From Bolinopsis microptera (taxonomy: Eukaryota; Ctenophora; Tentaculata; Lobata; Bolinopsidae), in assembly GCF_026151205.1 (NCBI RefSeq), contig NC_087078.1:5659675-5723674 (forward strand): a DNA stretch of 64,000 nt, written 5' to 3'. Below, in pieces: positions 42,693 through 54,305 of the stretch. A program made the position numbers and the translations under genes. Numbering within the stretch: the first letter of the stretch is position 1; every line of letters starts with the position of its first letter. The notes beneath the pieces are model-generated. The model made no database searches, was not told the DNA's origin, and saw nothing but the letters and a program-made list of their open reading frames with translations.

Positions 42693-43517
42693 TATATATA
42701 TATTATTAGTCAGCCACAACTATCAGTAAAACAACGCCTTGACTTCAAATGTCGGTAATATGTACCTTTACAGTCATTCTCAAATTATTTGTTATAATAT
42801 AGTAGTGTTGAAAGTATTAAAAAATTATATATTATATATATAAAATTATGGAAATCACTCGCAAATTCCTCATTATTACATATCCTTATTAACCTTATGA
42901 TGTAATTTTACGAAGATTTCAAGCATGATAAGCCTCAAGCCTGATAAGGTGTGTTTCCCTTCGTGTCCAAACACTATAACATTTCATTATCCTCAAAGGA
43001 GTTTTATAGGAAAATTACACGAACAAAGGTTAAAAGGCACTATTATGAGTTCTGACTGCAATGAAGTAATGAAGCTAACTTATTTACATAGTATATAATC
43101 ATAATACAAAATATGATCATAATAATAATAATATATAATCATATTCGATTTATTGTAATGCTGTGATAAGAAGACATACAAAATAGCGTAGTTTGTTAGG
43201 GTTTGTTGCCTAAGTGTTGATGTATCATTTACTTGAACAATCGTATAGTTACGTAGTATTTATATAGTCGTGGTTTGGTAGTTATCGTAATACTTATGTC
43301 GTTTGATTACCTTAACGGAAATTTCTGAATATGGTCAATATTGTGTTCTTGTAACCTAGTCGTTCAAACAGAAAAAATGTATGGTTAGATAGAAAATTGG
43401 CTTAGATTCCGTTTTGTATCACGTCATGATGCTGTACGACATTTATCGCTGGTAGCGCAGATAATCAAGTTATATGTGAAAATGAGTTCACCAATTCTTC
43501 GGTTGAGTAGTACATAT

Positions 43518-43672
43518 GGGGTCGTTCACATATTACGTAGTAATTTTTTTGGCAATTTCCCCCCCCCCCCTTCGTAATCAGTTTAACACATAGCTATTGT
43601 GTCAACATTACACTAGCGTAATCATTTGGAAACCCCCCCACTCTGCTGATTACGTAATATGTGAATGACCCC
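43518..43672. mobile_element. complete MITE of the GGGGTCGTTCAC family, copy 1
   Basis: Ends GGGGTCGTTCACATATTACG and ATTACGTAATATGTGAATGACCCC are inverted repeats of ~25 bp. The interior has C-rich runs, CGTAATCAGTTT and TTACACTAGCGTAATCATTTGG. 155 bp, no ORF. Confidence 0.85.
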
Positions 43673-44590
43673 CAAATAACATTTATTTTATCTTATTAAA
43701 TTTCACAACCAAATAAAATTTGGAGAGCCACTTTAACGACTGGAATGGAATAGGGTAAAATTTAAAATTAAATTTCGTTAGCACTTACCGCTACTTAGTT
43801 ATGTGCAACTCAAAGATAAGCAATGTAAGTTACAGTTCGTAAGCTTTACCCTTGCAGTTCCACTTACGTTTGATTTTGGCGGGGAGTACTCTTGGCAAGC
43901 TCTATTTTTTCAAATGTAGCAGGCAGAACGATAATGGTATTTCCACTGCTCGAGTACGTGACTGTGTCGGATGATTATGTTGCATTTGTACCTATTCACA
44001 TTATTGTCTGATATTTGGTATTTTTACTGCTAGTCAACCACGGAATTTTGTGCCTTTCTTGTTCTCTTTTTATCACCTTATGTCAATAAAGTAGGTTAAT
44101 ATTTAATGTTTTATTTCATATTTACTGTGTGACAATGTGTATTTGATATCGTCCCCTGAAAGTACAAACTGAGATGTAGTATGCGGAAACAAAAAAAGTG
44201 AATTTTCGGCTGCAACCACAACTTTATGCCCATCGTCATTTTATCCGTTTAAAACGAAACCATAAATTTGTGTCTAATTTTAGCCTAAACGATACTTAAT
44301 CACTAAACCGGAATCTAAACGGAATCTTTAGATAGTTGGTTATCAATATCATGGTCACATGAAAAGACGTATCTCAAGTCAATCAAATAATTTTTAATTA
44401 ATTACGAATCACGTCTTGTATTTAAGTAATTTATTTTGTTGATAAAGAGATAAAGGCGTTCAGTCTGTACTCTGAAGGTGGCGATTTTACTAGTTTAGTG
44501 ATAAACTTTCCTTTTTTAGTACACTAACACTTTCCTTAGCTTACTTTATTCTAATAATTTATTTTTCGATTTCTTGTATTAATATAATCT

Positions 44591-44687
44591 GGGGGGCGTA
44601 AACCTCATAAATATACGTTAACACTTATACCTATTTTGAAATCGGAAGGAATAATATAGGTATTTATGAGGTTGATGCCCCCCCCCC
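44591..44687. mobile_element. MITE with CATAAACCTCATAAAT termini
   Basis: The left end (GGGGGGCGTAAACCTCATAAATA) and right end (TATTTATGAGGTTGATGCCCC) are inverted repeats; ~97 bp. A half copy lies at 36553. Confidence 0.7.
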
Positions 44688-44712
44688 ATAATCTTTTGCT
44701 TAATAAACATTG

Positions 44713-45121
44713 TAGTGTTTAGTGAATTAATAGGCAGCATCACAGCTCTCGACAGACAAAGTGGAACAAGGCAAATGACTTAATGACTAGGGAAGCACGG
44801 TAGTTTAAAATATTATGCTGCTCTGAAAATAATACATACATCCAAACAGGAAATGGGTTTACGGATAACTTATTTTTAACTTATTGTTTGGATGTATTAT
44901 TTTGAAAGCAGCATATTATTTTAAACTATGTGTATGTTTATTGTTTAGCCAAGTTGAGGTCCACTTTACTAAATTCCTTTAATTCTTATAATTACAAGCG
45001 TCTCACTTAAGTAAGTTAGCAACTACTTAAGTGAGACCCTCAGTATTCTAATTTCATTTAGTTTTCACCAGTCATTTACCTTGTTTCACTTTGTCTGTCG
45101 AGAACTCCCTACTAAACACTA
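44713..45121. mobile_element. foldback element with a nested hairpin
   Basis: Outer arms: 44713-44785 (TAGTGTTTAGT... CTCGACAGACAAAGTGGAAC) pairs with 45070-45121. Inside, 44803-44850 pairs with 44880-44928 (AGTTTAAAATATTATGCTGC and its complement), and 45000-45037 is a further 14-bp-stem hairpin. No ORF. Confidence 0.75.
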
Positions 45122-45140
45122 AATAAAAAAAAAACTCACG

Positions 45141-45172
45141 CTCGTCACTGTAAGCCGGCTTACAGTGACGAG
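45141..45172. repeat. perfect 32-bp palindrome
   Basis: CTCGTCACTGTAAGCC followed directly by its exact reverse complement GGCTTACAGTGACGAG, with no loop. Confidence 0.9.
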
Positions 45173-45317
45173 ATCTACATAATAACTGTTTACCATGATC
45201 TGTTGTATGATTCTACCCAGAGTTAATTTGAGGTGATTGTGGCTTCATAACACCATTACTGATCAGTCATTTTCTTCTTATAACAGAGACTTTAACGCTT
45301 AGCTGAACACTACACAA

Positions 45318-45790
45318 TAAGCTGGCAGCTGGCTGTTACAGTAACAGCCCTCTGACAGCTCTCTGACAGCCGGCTAATAGCCACAACAAAGCACGAGTAA
45401 GCGTCGGCTGTTAGAAACAAAGGGCTGACCGAGGTGGGCGGAAAGTGCTGTTAATTGGCTGTTAGGAGTCGTTCACATATTACGTAATCACTGTTTGGAA
45501 ATTTGTACACCCCCCTCCGTAATCAGTTTTGCACATAACTATTGTGTCAAAATTACACTACCGTAATCATTTGGAAACCCCCCTCCCCCTCGGCTGATTA
45601 CATAATATGTGAACGACCCCTTAAAAATGCAAATAAAATGGCTAGTAACCGGCTGTTAGGGAGCTGTTAGGTATTTGTGCCCCCAAAATGGCTGTTCAAT
45701 GACTGTTAAATGGCTGTTACCGTAGCAGCCGGCTGTTAGCCAGAAAAAGGTTCTGCAATACAATTAAAATCCCGATAGTTGGCTAATAGG
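45318..45790. repeat. cluster of GGCTGTTA / TAACAGCC words
   Basis: The octamer or close variants (GGCTGTTAG, TAACAGCC, GGCTAATAG) recur more than ten times in both orientations, sometimes abutting as palindromes (GTAACAGCCGGCTGTTAG near 45725). The region is interrupted by the MITE at 45464-45620. Confidence 0.65.
45464..45620. mobile_element. complete MITE of the GGGGTCGTTCAC family, copy 2
   Basis: Ends GGAGTCGTTCACATATTACG and TAATATGTGAACGACCCC; the interior matches copy 1 (43518-43672). Confidence 0.85.
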
Positions 45791-45930
45791 AAGTAAGTGC
45801 TAATCATTTCCGTGTATTTATTGTTATCACTGCATCGCTACTCACTGTTACATTTTACACCGTTCAATTTTTTAGTGTAACTGTTTAATATATTCCAGAT
45901 CAGATCTCTTACATAACACTTCAGCACTTA

Positions 45931-47960
45931 ATGGAATTAGAAGAGAGGATAAAGGAACTATGTGGACCTTATCTGGGTTGGAAAGGTGCTGATAATCAGA
46001 TTGTAGTGGACAAGTTAGGTAAGTTATTCGTTGCACTGTCGTTTGTCATATTTTCAGTGCTGCAGTTCAATTCTTGGTAGCCGAGTCTAAATTTGTTTTC
46101 CTTCGATTATTGACTTTATGATCAGTAGTTAAAACAAAACATGTATTATACTATTTAAATGAAAGGGAAAATATTCCTGTACCCAAAAGCTTGAGCTCTT
46201 ATATGATTACCATGGCAGTCCTGACAAAATAATTGTTTATGCTCGATAGTTTATGCCGTCTGACCAATCGCGGGACGCACATTTAACTTACAATATCGTT
46301 GAGACTAAGAGCCTTTCCTCTCCTAACTAGAATAGTCATCTCAGGCAGGGTATCCTTGTCTATCTCTGTATTCGGTTGAAATGCTTTCCAATTTCTGCCA
46401 AACAAACCACTCACAACAATAAAAGCTCCTTCAATTTGGCTAGGTGTCATGTGGTATGTTAAACTCAAAGTGTGAGCCGTGCTGTAGATCTCACGTCTGA
46501 CAGATAGCTGGCTCTGCCGAACATGCTCGAATATTTGAGGCATATCATCGTTAATAATATCCTCCCCCAGCGATACAACCTCTGATCGTGTCCGTTTTAA
46601 GTTGGAGGTGCAGTGGGTACCCTTGGTACGTTTAGCAGCAAATTCAGCATTTAAAAACTGCATCATGGCTTCTTGATCAAGGTCTTGAAGCTGTCTATTC
46701 ACAGTATCAGCCGATCTTCCCAAACCTGACCTCACTTTCAACCTGTTCGATTTAGCAGAATGTCTGTCAACGGAATTTGAGAAATTTCCAATCATGATAC
46801 AAGAGCTGAAAGGAAAACTTGATGATCTCTATTTAGCGGATTAAAACGAAATATAGCACGGAACTGAAAAAAGGTTTTGACAGTGATAAAGTATTTTGTG
46901 GCATGCCCTGGACGTGCCCACTAATCCATGCATCTTGTTCACGGCGCTTGATATCATACAGTTATATTAAAAGTTAACCGATCCTTCCCCAGGTCTGGGT
47001 TGCAGCAACAACATACTCGTAGCAACACTATTGGACGCCAACGCAACAGTCCTTGACAAGGTTCTAGTCCGGATCTACGGCAGTCAGATCTCCTCGAGGC
47101 TCCAGGAGGATATCTACATCAACTGTCACCTGGGGACGCTGAGACGAGTACCGAAGATAAGGGGTATATTTGACGGGGGCAGGTTTGAGGAGTTCCTTCC
47201 TTCTAAAACTATAAATAGGGAGGAGTTCAGTACAAAGTACAGGGAGATGATAAAGATGATTGCAGAGGTTCACAAGATTGAGATGCCGTTATCGAGGGAG
47301 CCGTGGTTGAAGAAACAGCTGACTGACCAGATCACCAGAGTCAGAATAGATCCGGAGCTGTGGAGACGTGAAGTGGAATGGTTTGTTAGCACTCTGGAGG
47401 TGCTGGAAAGGGACATGAGGGTTACTTTCTGTCACAATGATTTTAACATGAACAATTTACTGATCCCCACTACCTCTTCTTCTCCCTCTTCCTCTCCCTG
47501 CTCCTCTCCCTCCTCCTCTCCCTCTTCTTCCCCCAATTCTTCACCCACTTCCCCCACCCCGACCCTTATTGATTATGAATACTCCGGTTACAATCACTGT
47601 CTCTACGACCTCGCCAACTATTGCTGTGAGATGCAATACGACTGGTCACACGATAAACCACCCTACTTCCTCTTCAAATACCAATGGTTTCCTGACGACA
47701 CCAAGATGCTAGACATGATCCGACACTACAGGACCCTAGTCCGGGATCATGGGGTGCACACTTCAGATCAGGTCTATTTAACCCAGCTGAAGTTCCTAAC
47801 CCTAGGCAGTGAGTTGACCTGGACTCTGTGGGCTCTGAGTTATGAGGGATTTAGCTTGGATATGGAGCCCTATCTGGAGGTTAAACGTGAGAGTTATTTT
47901 AGGAAGAAGAAGGAGTTCCTGGAGGACATTGAAAAGCTTGTTGGATCCTATGATAATTGA
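45931..47960 (+). CDS. ethanolamine/choline kinase-like
   Basis: Cytosolic kinase phosphorylating ethanolamine or choline, first step of the CDP pathway to phosphatidylethanolamine or phosphatidylcholine. Exons 45931-46018 and 46993-47960 join in phase (GT/AG) for 351 residues. Landmarks: KLGLGCSNNIL and VLVRIYG near the N-terminus (the latter typical of the ethanolamine kinase branch), the Brenner motif CHNDFNMNNLL (H177, D179) and the choline-kinase motif IDYEYSGYNHCLYDLANYCCE (from ~222). Between these two catalytic motifs lies a ~30-residue Ser/Pro low-complexity insert (~190-219) encoded by a TCC/TCT-rich expansion, unusual for the family. The frame is open upstream of the ATG to an acceptor-like AG at 45896-45897, so an earlier exon is possible. 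Intron 1 contains an antisense ORF. Confidence 0.85.
46283..46795 (-). CDS. 170-aa antisense ORF/exon in the kinase intron, unknown
   Basis: Not recognised. It starts at ATG 46795, just after an acceptor-like TTTTCCTTTCAG. Near its stop it has a consensus donor (GATATT|GTAAGT), so it may be an internal exon ending at ~46289 rather than a complete gene. The protein is hydrophilic and basic at the start (RHSAKSNRLKVRSGLGRSAD), ends LPEMTILVRRGKALSLNDIVS, and has no signal peptide or membrane segment. It lies wholly inside intron 1 of the kinase on the other strand. It could be a captured transposon-derived exon or a nested gene. Confidence 0.45.
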   Translation of the reverse strand: MIGNFSNSVDRHSAKSNRLKVRSGLGRSADTVNRQLQDLDQEAMMQFLNAEFAAKRTKGTHCTSNLKRTRSEVVSLGEDIINDDMPQIFEHVRQSQLSVRREIYSTAHTLSLTYHMTPSQIEGAFIVVSGLFGRNWKAFQPNTEIDKDTLPEMTILVRRGKALSLNDIVS

Positions 47961-49158
47961 AGTGGGTTTTTGCAGAAGTGAGATCGTCCAGACTGTCAGA
48001 TGTTAACAGGAATTCTTTGGAGATGTTTTAGAATTTATTATTTACTTGCGTTTTAAACATTTATGTGACTTTGCCATTCATTTCACAGTATTCTGGATTT
48101 TAATGAGTATTTTAAAGTTATAGTTTTCACGTTTTAACAGTTGTAATTGTGTAGCTAAGTTGATGTAGTCAATGACCGAAGTTATCTTAATTTTTCGCTT
48201 GTTATAAGTTGTCAGATTTGCCTTACTATGGGTTTGTATTTTTAGGGTTATGAGGGTATGATCAAAACTAAATTGTAAATGAAAAAATATATAGCGTATT
48301 ACCAACTCAGCACAAGAACCATTCGTAATAGTTTTAGGTGGCAGGTGTTCAGTTTTCACACCTCTATCCGTCTTTTCATCATCAGTGATATCAGAAGTTG
48401 TACCGGAAGCCAAGAAGCTGGGCAACTGGGAGGAAGTTGTATCCAGGGGCTCTGGGGAGAGAACTTATGAATTCAGAAAGTAAATAATAACTCATTTATA
48501 ATTTCTGATCAGCAATGACGCTATTATCAATTTTATTGGCATCTATTGCACTTGTTTTATTTTCCTCGCAACTGTATTCATGCATTGCACATAAAAGGGC
48601 ATAAAAATAGAATTTGTGAAAGTTTTATGAGATTTTTAGTTCACAAAACTCACGTGAGTCAGCTTGAGCTGGTATTTTGGATACCCTCTTCCTCTTGCTT
48701 TTCAGGGTTTTCAGCATATTTCTCTAGTTTCATTCCTTACATTCTTTATTACGTTCTACTGCTATAATCAAGATAAATAACGAGTGAATTTACAGTTTGT
48801 CTGTGGTAACAGTGATCTCTATTTGCGGATTTAGAGAGTCAGCAAAATAAATTCCGAATATATTTGAGAAAATAATATCAATTTGGTAGGTATAAACGTA
48901 ACGAACTACCTAAATTATGCAGTAAAAAACAAATTGACTTAAATTTCTATATCTAAATCAGTCTATCATTAAGAAACATATCTCTTTCAGAGACTCTTGT
49001 CTGGGTTTCTGATCTCATGCTTTGTGTGAAGTGAATGTGAATCCAGGGCAGAAGTAAATTATGACCAAGAACAATATACACTACTATTTTTTAGTGTAGG
49101 ATGGCTTCTTCTGTATTTTATTTCACCGTAGAAACCTGATGTCCTCGAACGAATAATC
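47961..49158. other. spacer between kinase and delta-tubulin; no gene seen
   Basis: Convergent 3' ends of the kinase (+) and delta-tubulin (-). Short open frames only. Confidence 0.5.
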
Positions 49159-52100
49159 TCATTCCGAGTAAGATATGTATCTGTAATCCTGGTCTACTTT
49201 CTGCACAATGTCAAAGCTCTCGTTAAACCAATCGGCACCCAGACCAAAACTCTCGTATTGGTACAAAAACGCTTTGGCTTGAAATTTAGCCCACGATTCT
49301 TGGATGAGTTGTTCGAGAAAATCTCCATTTTTCTCCGCATTGCTCAGTACAAACATGGACTTTTCAAGTTTTTCGAATGGAGAGGAAGAGTATCCAAACA
49401 TACATCTCACTTTTTCTCTCAGGTAAATGTCTGCTACAGTAAACTTTTCCTGCGAAATTTAGATCAGATAAATCGGTCAACTTGGAGTGCGAAAAATATC
49501 AATCAATCGACTTTGTGTTCATGTGACCCTGTGACTTCTTAATGTGATGATTATATTTATGGTCATGAATTGAATATGGTAAGATAAGATTAGTAAGTGA
49601 AGCCTTACCTGAATATGAGGGATACGTGATCCTGTTCCTCTACAAACCACCAGGTTACTGATACACGTGTTAAGGGACACCCTCCAGTTGGACGTCTTCA
49701 ATTCCGAGCGGGGTTTCACCGACCAGGTCAGCTTCTCGTCAAGTATACTGTTTTGTAGTAACATTTGTCTGGAGTACTTTCCTGGTGGTTAGGGGGTGAG
49801 GTAACGGCTTCAACACGCAGTCAGCTCACAGTTCAATCGAGTTATATTTATAATTTTATTAAGAACTGTTAATCACGAATCTCTCGATGGATTGCGTAAG
49901 CGTACTCTAACTATGTGTAAGGTTGAATAGGTCCTGATCTCAGATCCCCATAGACTTCTTTTGTAAAGAGTCTTTCCTTGCGATAACCACGATGTAGTAA
50001 TTAACTTGAAGCACTGACATGTTCATAAATAAAACATAAGACACGTAAAAAATAAACCACAAAAATATAATTCATTCCCATCATTAAATTGACAGCATAC
50101 TAACTGACCTAACATCTCCCATGAAGTGTTGGTGAACTCTCTACAGTAGTCACTAACAACTGGCATCATCCGCGTGGTCAGTAGTTTGTATCCTGGGTGT
50201 GGAACCAGGTGCTCCACTACCTGATCAAGTACTTGGAGAATGTTTTGACAACAGGATCTTGAATTATAAATCTGGACAGCGTATGTGAATTCTATAAAAA
50301 TTACAAAATGGGAAGTATTAAAGGCACTGTAACATCTTCGTTCTAACTTGATCTAGCTCTATGAGCTGGGATGTCACCTCCTCTCCCTTCTCCTCCTCCC
50401 CAGATATGGTATTACTAGGTAGGAGTAACCCGGCCATGTGAGCAGAGATAAGACAGTTTATCTCAGAGAAGGACACACTGTCTCCGGAACGGGCTGGGAG
50501 CAGTCTTCTGGCGAGTGCCTGGTACTGGAAGAGAGATACAAGAGTTATTTTATTGAGGGTGGGTATTGGTGAGTTTCCTCACCTATCAACTTGTCAATGC
50601 AGTCGCGACAAAACCTGACAAAATAGTCGCGTATTAACAACTTGTGGATTCAAAGGGATTCAAAGTGACCTTGGAATACCGGACAGGTTAAACTCAAGTC
50701 GAATTTAAATTCTGCCGACTTGGTCAAAAACAAAGATGTTCAATGAAAATCTGCATTTAAGTGTGGAATGAAGCTGAGGCTATACTGTTAATTCGAGGAT
50801 TTTCTGAATAAGTGGGTCCCAGGGTGATTACCTGGTCGTTGTGAGAGAGTATGATGGAGTCAGAGTTCTGGTAAAGTGAGGAGAGTGTGAGAAGCATGTT
50901 GTAACTCTGTACTGCTACCTCCCCGTGTGTAAACGGTAACACCACCTGAGACATGAAACGTCACTGGACAAGAGATGACGTCACTGGAAAGGGATGACGT
51001 TACTAAACAAGAGATGGTGTCGCTGGGAAAAGGTGACTCACCGAACAATCTTAACCTTTACAGACACTTATAACTTCAGAAAGGACGAAATATCATTCAA
51101 ATTCTATGATCAACACCGATAATAACCTGGTTAATGACAAGTGCTCCTGGTATTACTTCCTTGACTATCTCAGTTATCTTGCAGCCTAAACCGGATCCAG
51201 TCCCTAAAAGAGGAAGTGTTAAAGTCACATGATATTAGAACAACAAATATTACTATTAGATCTTTAGATTTACCATGAATATAAACAATATAAAATCAAG
51301 TGATCCTGGTTCAGAACTACCATTTGTTGTTAGCAGTAGCAACGTATTAATGCTTTTCAAACAAAGTTACAACAAATTCTTCATGTAGTGCATCCTGGGT
51401 TTGGACAGGATATGCCCGTTTAAAATATTTCCATCACGTTACATTACATAATTCTCACAACAGGAAATGCCATCCCCCTGCAACAAACCTCCAGCAGAGC
51501 TCATCAAGATGAGGACCACAGAGACGGAGGTAATCTGATCTGATATCACCCTCACTGCATCCACTATCTCCTCCTCCATCTTAGTGCCGTAGTTACAGTA
51601 ACCATTAGCCCAGTTGTTACCTGGAGGAGGAGGGGTTAAGTGTTCACTCGGTGTGAAGTCTTGTTCAGAGTTGGAGTGGTTTTAGTTTTGAAGATATAAT
51701 TTAAAATAAAATCTTCAAATTCGTTTTTGTCTGAATGTACTTGTAGGGCGTATAGGCTAGTGTAAATTTATTAAAGTTTTCCAAAAGTTGACATTAATCT
51801 AGTGCTGACTTCCTACTTGAAAAGGTTTACCTACCTGATCCCTGTTTAGAAGACACACAAGCGTTAGGATTGTAGAACCAGCTTCTCTTTTGTTGTCTGG
51901 ACATTACTTTTGATATTACTTTACTCTCCATGTCCACTAGTACTGCGTTGGCTACGTGAACTTTATCTGGGAGGGGGCTGGATAAAGCTGATTCGGGGAA
52001 ATAAAAAATTTCAGTATAATACAAACGGAAATTGGCACCAGTGTCAAATATCGGATTCAAATCTAAAATAAACCGACCTAGTTCCCAGAATAATATCAGG

Positions 52101-52278
52101 AAAACAATTGATAAACCAACAAACCTCCTGTTTCAGTAGAAAAGAACCTCCTAAAACAGGCAGAAGAGAACTCCTTGTCTTTACAACCACTAGCTTCACA
52201 ATACAGCCTGTCAAAGAGAGCATCTCCCAACTGGTTACCACACTGGCCCACTTGTACCACTATAGTTCCAGCCATCAT
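49159..52278 (-). CDS. TUBD1: delta-tubulin (9 exons)
   Basis: Delta-tubulin, a centriolar/basal-body tubulin needed for triplet microtubules. Exons: 52125-52278, 51835-51987, 51489-51620, 51127-51203, 50832-50945, 50348-50524, 50109-50271, 49609-49781, 49159-49449. All junctions are GT-AG and in phase, giving 477 residues (human 453). Start at ATG 52278 or the next codon, 52275. Evidence: N-terminal VVQVGQCGNQLGDALFD; NAVLVDMESKVI; KQGSGNNWANGY; the GTP-binding SAGGTGSGLG split by an intron; NMLLTLSSLYQNSDSIILSHND; VEHLVPHPGYKLL (delta-specific wording); SRIPHIQ; and C-terminal WAKFQAKAFLYQYESFGL. Exon 50348-50524 carries an extra Glu-rich loop (EEEKGEEV) compared with relatives. Presence implies a ciliated or flagellated organism. 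Confidence 0.93.
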
Positions 52279-53099
52279 AAAGTGGATTTACCACACGGAT
52301 ACGAACAGATTGTCTTGGTAACGTTTTGGTAACGTTAACAACTTATTCTCGTTACAGTTATTGTACAAATTCGTTGGATCTGATCTGATACGTTCTTGTA
52401 CAAGATGGTGTCCTATCACAGGTTTATGCTAGTTTCTGCAATATCACAAAATTGCTTGTTTGATAGATTTGGACAGGTACTCAGTTTTCTCAAGTTTGCA
52501 GTTCATGTCCTGCATGTTAGGGAATTTAATGACCTCAGTTGTAAAACTGTTTCTAAGAACAAGAAAACTAGAATATCCGGATATTGCTTATCTTTGAAAT
52601 TCGACATCAAAAAGGATATAATTACATTAAAATATCTTACTAGTGGCTATTTTTTAGGGGTAACAAAATATGTTCTTATCAAGGGGAAGTTTCAGGCTAA
52701 TCTTGTTTTGAGACAATAGAAATTCTCAGTGTTTTCTATCGAATTACCTGCATGGCTTCATGGGCTTATTTTTAGAATATGACTGAACTCTAGTAAACAA
52801 CGATTAAAAATGGCAGAGTTAGCGTAATAATAACAGGATTATCAAAAAGGAAAATACAATGAAATAGAAAGTAGACAACAATAATTGGTACAGATAAAAA
52901 CTCGGATCTAAACGCCACAAAATTGACGGCTTAAAAGCACATTTATAATAATGCAGTAGTTCACAGTTACAATAAGTAAGCTCTCCTATTTAGAGAAATT
53001 ATCAATTTGAATCACGGTTCGTTAAGATGTTAAGGCTACATTTCTAGTTGGTCAGCGAGCCGAGCACGTTTATTAAATTTAGAAATTGAAAGATCGAGT
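52279..53099. other. upstream of delta-tubulin; no gene seen
   Basis: AT-rich; one 107-codon open frame on the plus strand (52396-52719) has no recognisable features. Confidence 0.4.
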
Positions 53100-54148
53100 T
53101 CAACAAAGAATACAGAAAGCTACGAGTGGTCGTCTACGATCTTTACAATTGTCCACAGTCAGCAATAACAACACGTTGGCTTGTCTTCCCTCGGTCACTT
53201 CCACCGCCTCCATTTGTTTCACTACCTTCTCGTACCCTTCTATCACCTTCCCAAACACAACATGCTTCCCTGTGTAATAATTAAAATCCATTTAATTATG
53301 GATTAATACACGAAGAGCTTATTAAACATGTTTTAATTTGTCATTCACTAATTAATTGTATAAATTGTAATAGTAATACAATTTTCTAATTTCTAGTTCA
53401 TCTGTAACGAGACGTTTAATTCACCGTTACCTCACACACCACGATTAACCCTCCCCCTTCCCTCACACTTACCATCAAGCCAGGGTGTCTTCTCCGTGCA
53501 TATAAAGAACTGAGAGCCGTTAGTATTAGGCCCTGAGTTAGCCATGCTCAAGATACCAGGCCCAGTGTGCTTCAGATCAAAGTTCTCATCCTCAAACTTC
53601 CCCCCGTATACTGAGCCTCCTGCTGAGCCGTTGTGTCTTTTAAAGTCTCCTCCCTGAGGAAATGTGGTTGTCAAGGGTGGAATGTGGTTGTCAAGGGTGG
53701 AATGTGGTTGCCATGACGTCATGTACTCGTACATGGCATACTTGGGGAAAATTTGCTTCAGTTGAGAGATATCTACAATCTACATCATGTGCCGAACATT
53801 TTCAACTAGGTAACTAGATTACCAGGTAACTAGATTACCAGGTAACTAGGTAACTAGATTACCAGGTTACCAGGTTACCAGGTAACTAGGTAACTAGATT
53901 ACCAGGTAACCAGATTACCAGGTAAAAAGGTAACCAGATTACTAAGTAACTACGTTACTAACCTGACACATGAAATCAGGAATGATCCTATGGAATGTGG
54001 TTCCCTTGTAGCACATTCCCTTCTCCCCGGTACACAGTAACCTGAAGTTCTCCACCGTCTTGGGAACGACATCATCCCTCAGCTCTATTTCAATGCGACC
54101 CACCGGGCGTCCTTCTATCTCGATGTCAAGGAAGGTTTTGATCGGCAT
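53100..54148 (-). CDS. cyclophilin-type peptidyl-prolyl isomerase (3 exons)
   Basis: Cyclophilin A-like cis-trans prolyl isomerase and protein-folding helper, 178 residues, with no signal peptide, so cytosolic or nuclear. Exons 53963-54148, 53473-53653 and 53100-53269 join in phase with GT-AG ends. Catalytic and cyclosporin-binding residues are present: [15 protein letters not shown] (R, F, M, Q), [16 protein letters not shown] (Q, F), [17 protein letters not shown] (W, L, H). After [10 protein letters not shown] the C-terminal strand departs from the usual VVIADCG ending ([22 protein letters not shown]), a ~12-residue extension. Both introns carry short tandem repeats next to the splice sites. 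Confidence 0.93.
53661..53712. repeat. 20-bp tandem repeat upstream of a cyclophilin acceptor
   Basis: Two and a half copies of GAATGTGGTTGTCAAGGGTG ending 8 bp from the acceptor at 53654. Confidence 0.8.
53806..53945. repeat. GGTAACTAGATTACCA repeat next to a cyclophilin donor
   Basis: About nine variable units of 10-18 bp built from GGTAAC, TAGATTACC and AGGTTACC, starting ~20 bp inside intron 1. On the gene strand the units contain many CTG|GTAATC and CTG|GTTACC words that look like weak splice donors. Confidence 0.75.
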
Positions 54149-54235
54149 TTTCCTATTAGTTGTTAGAAATTAGTGATTTTTGTTTATGATACCTTGTTTT
54201 TAACCTCAAAAAAGCTGTAATTTAAATCAGCTACG

Positions 54236-54305
54236 TGTAAATTGGCTTACAGATGGGGAAGGGGGTCTAAAATGACCCAAAAAATGGCTTACATAATATG
54301 GGTGC
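54236..54305. mobile_element. short inverted-repeat element, TGGCTTAC family
   Basis: AAATTGGCTTACAG at the left and AATGGCTTACATAATAT at the right, relating to the element at 5822-5916; the arms are partly in direct orientation, so this copy may be rearranged. Confidence 0.4.

Noticed and set aside
47464-47567. Ser/Pro segment as an unspliced intron
   Set aside because: No GT start or AG end at its borders, and the length keeps the frame.
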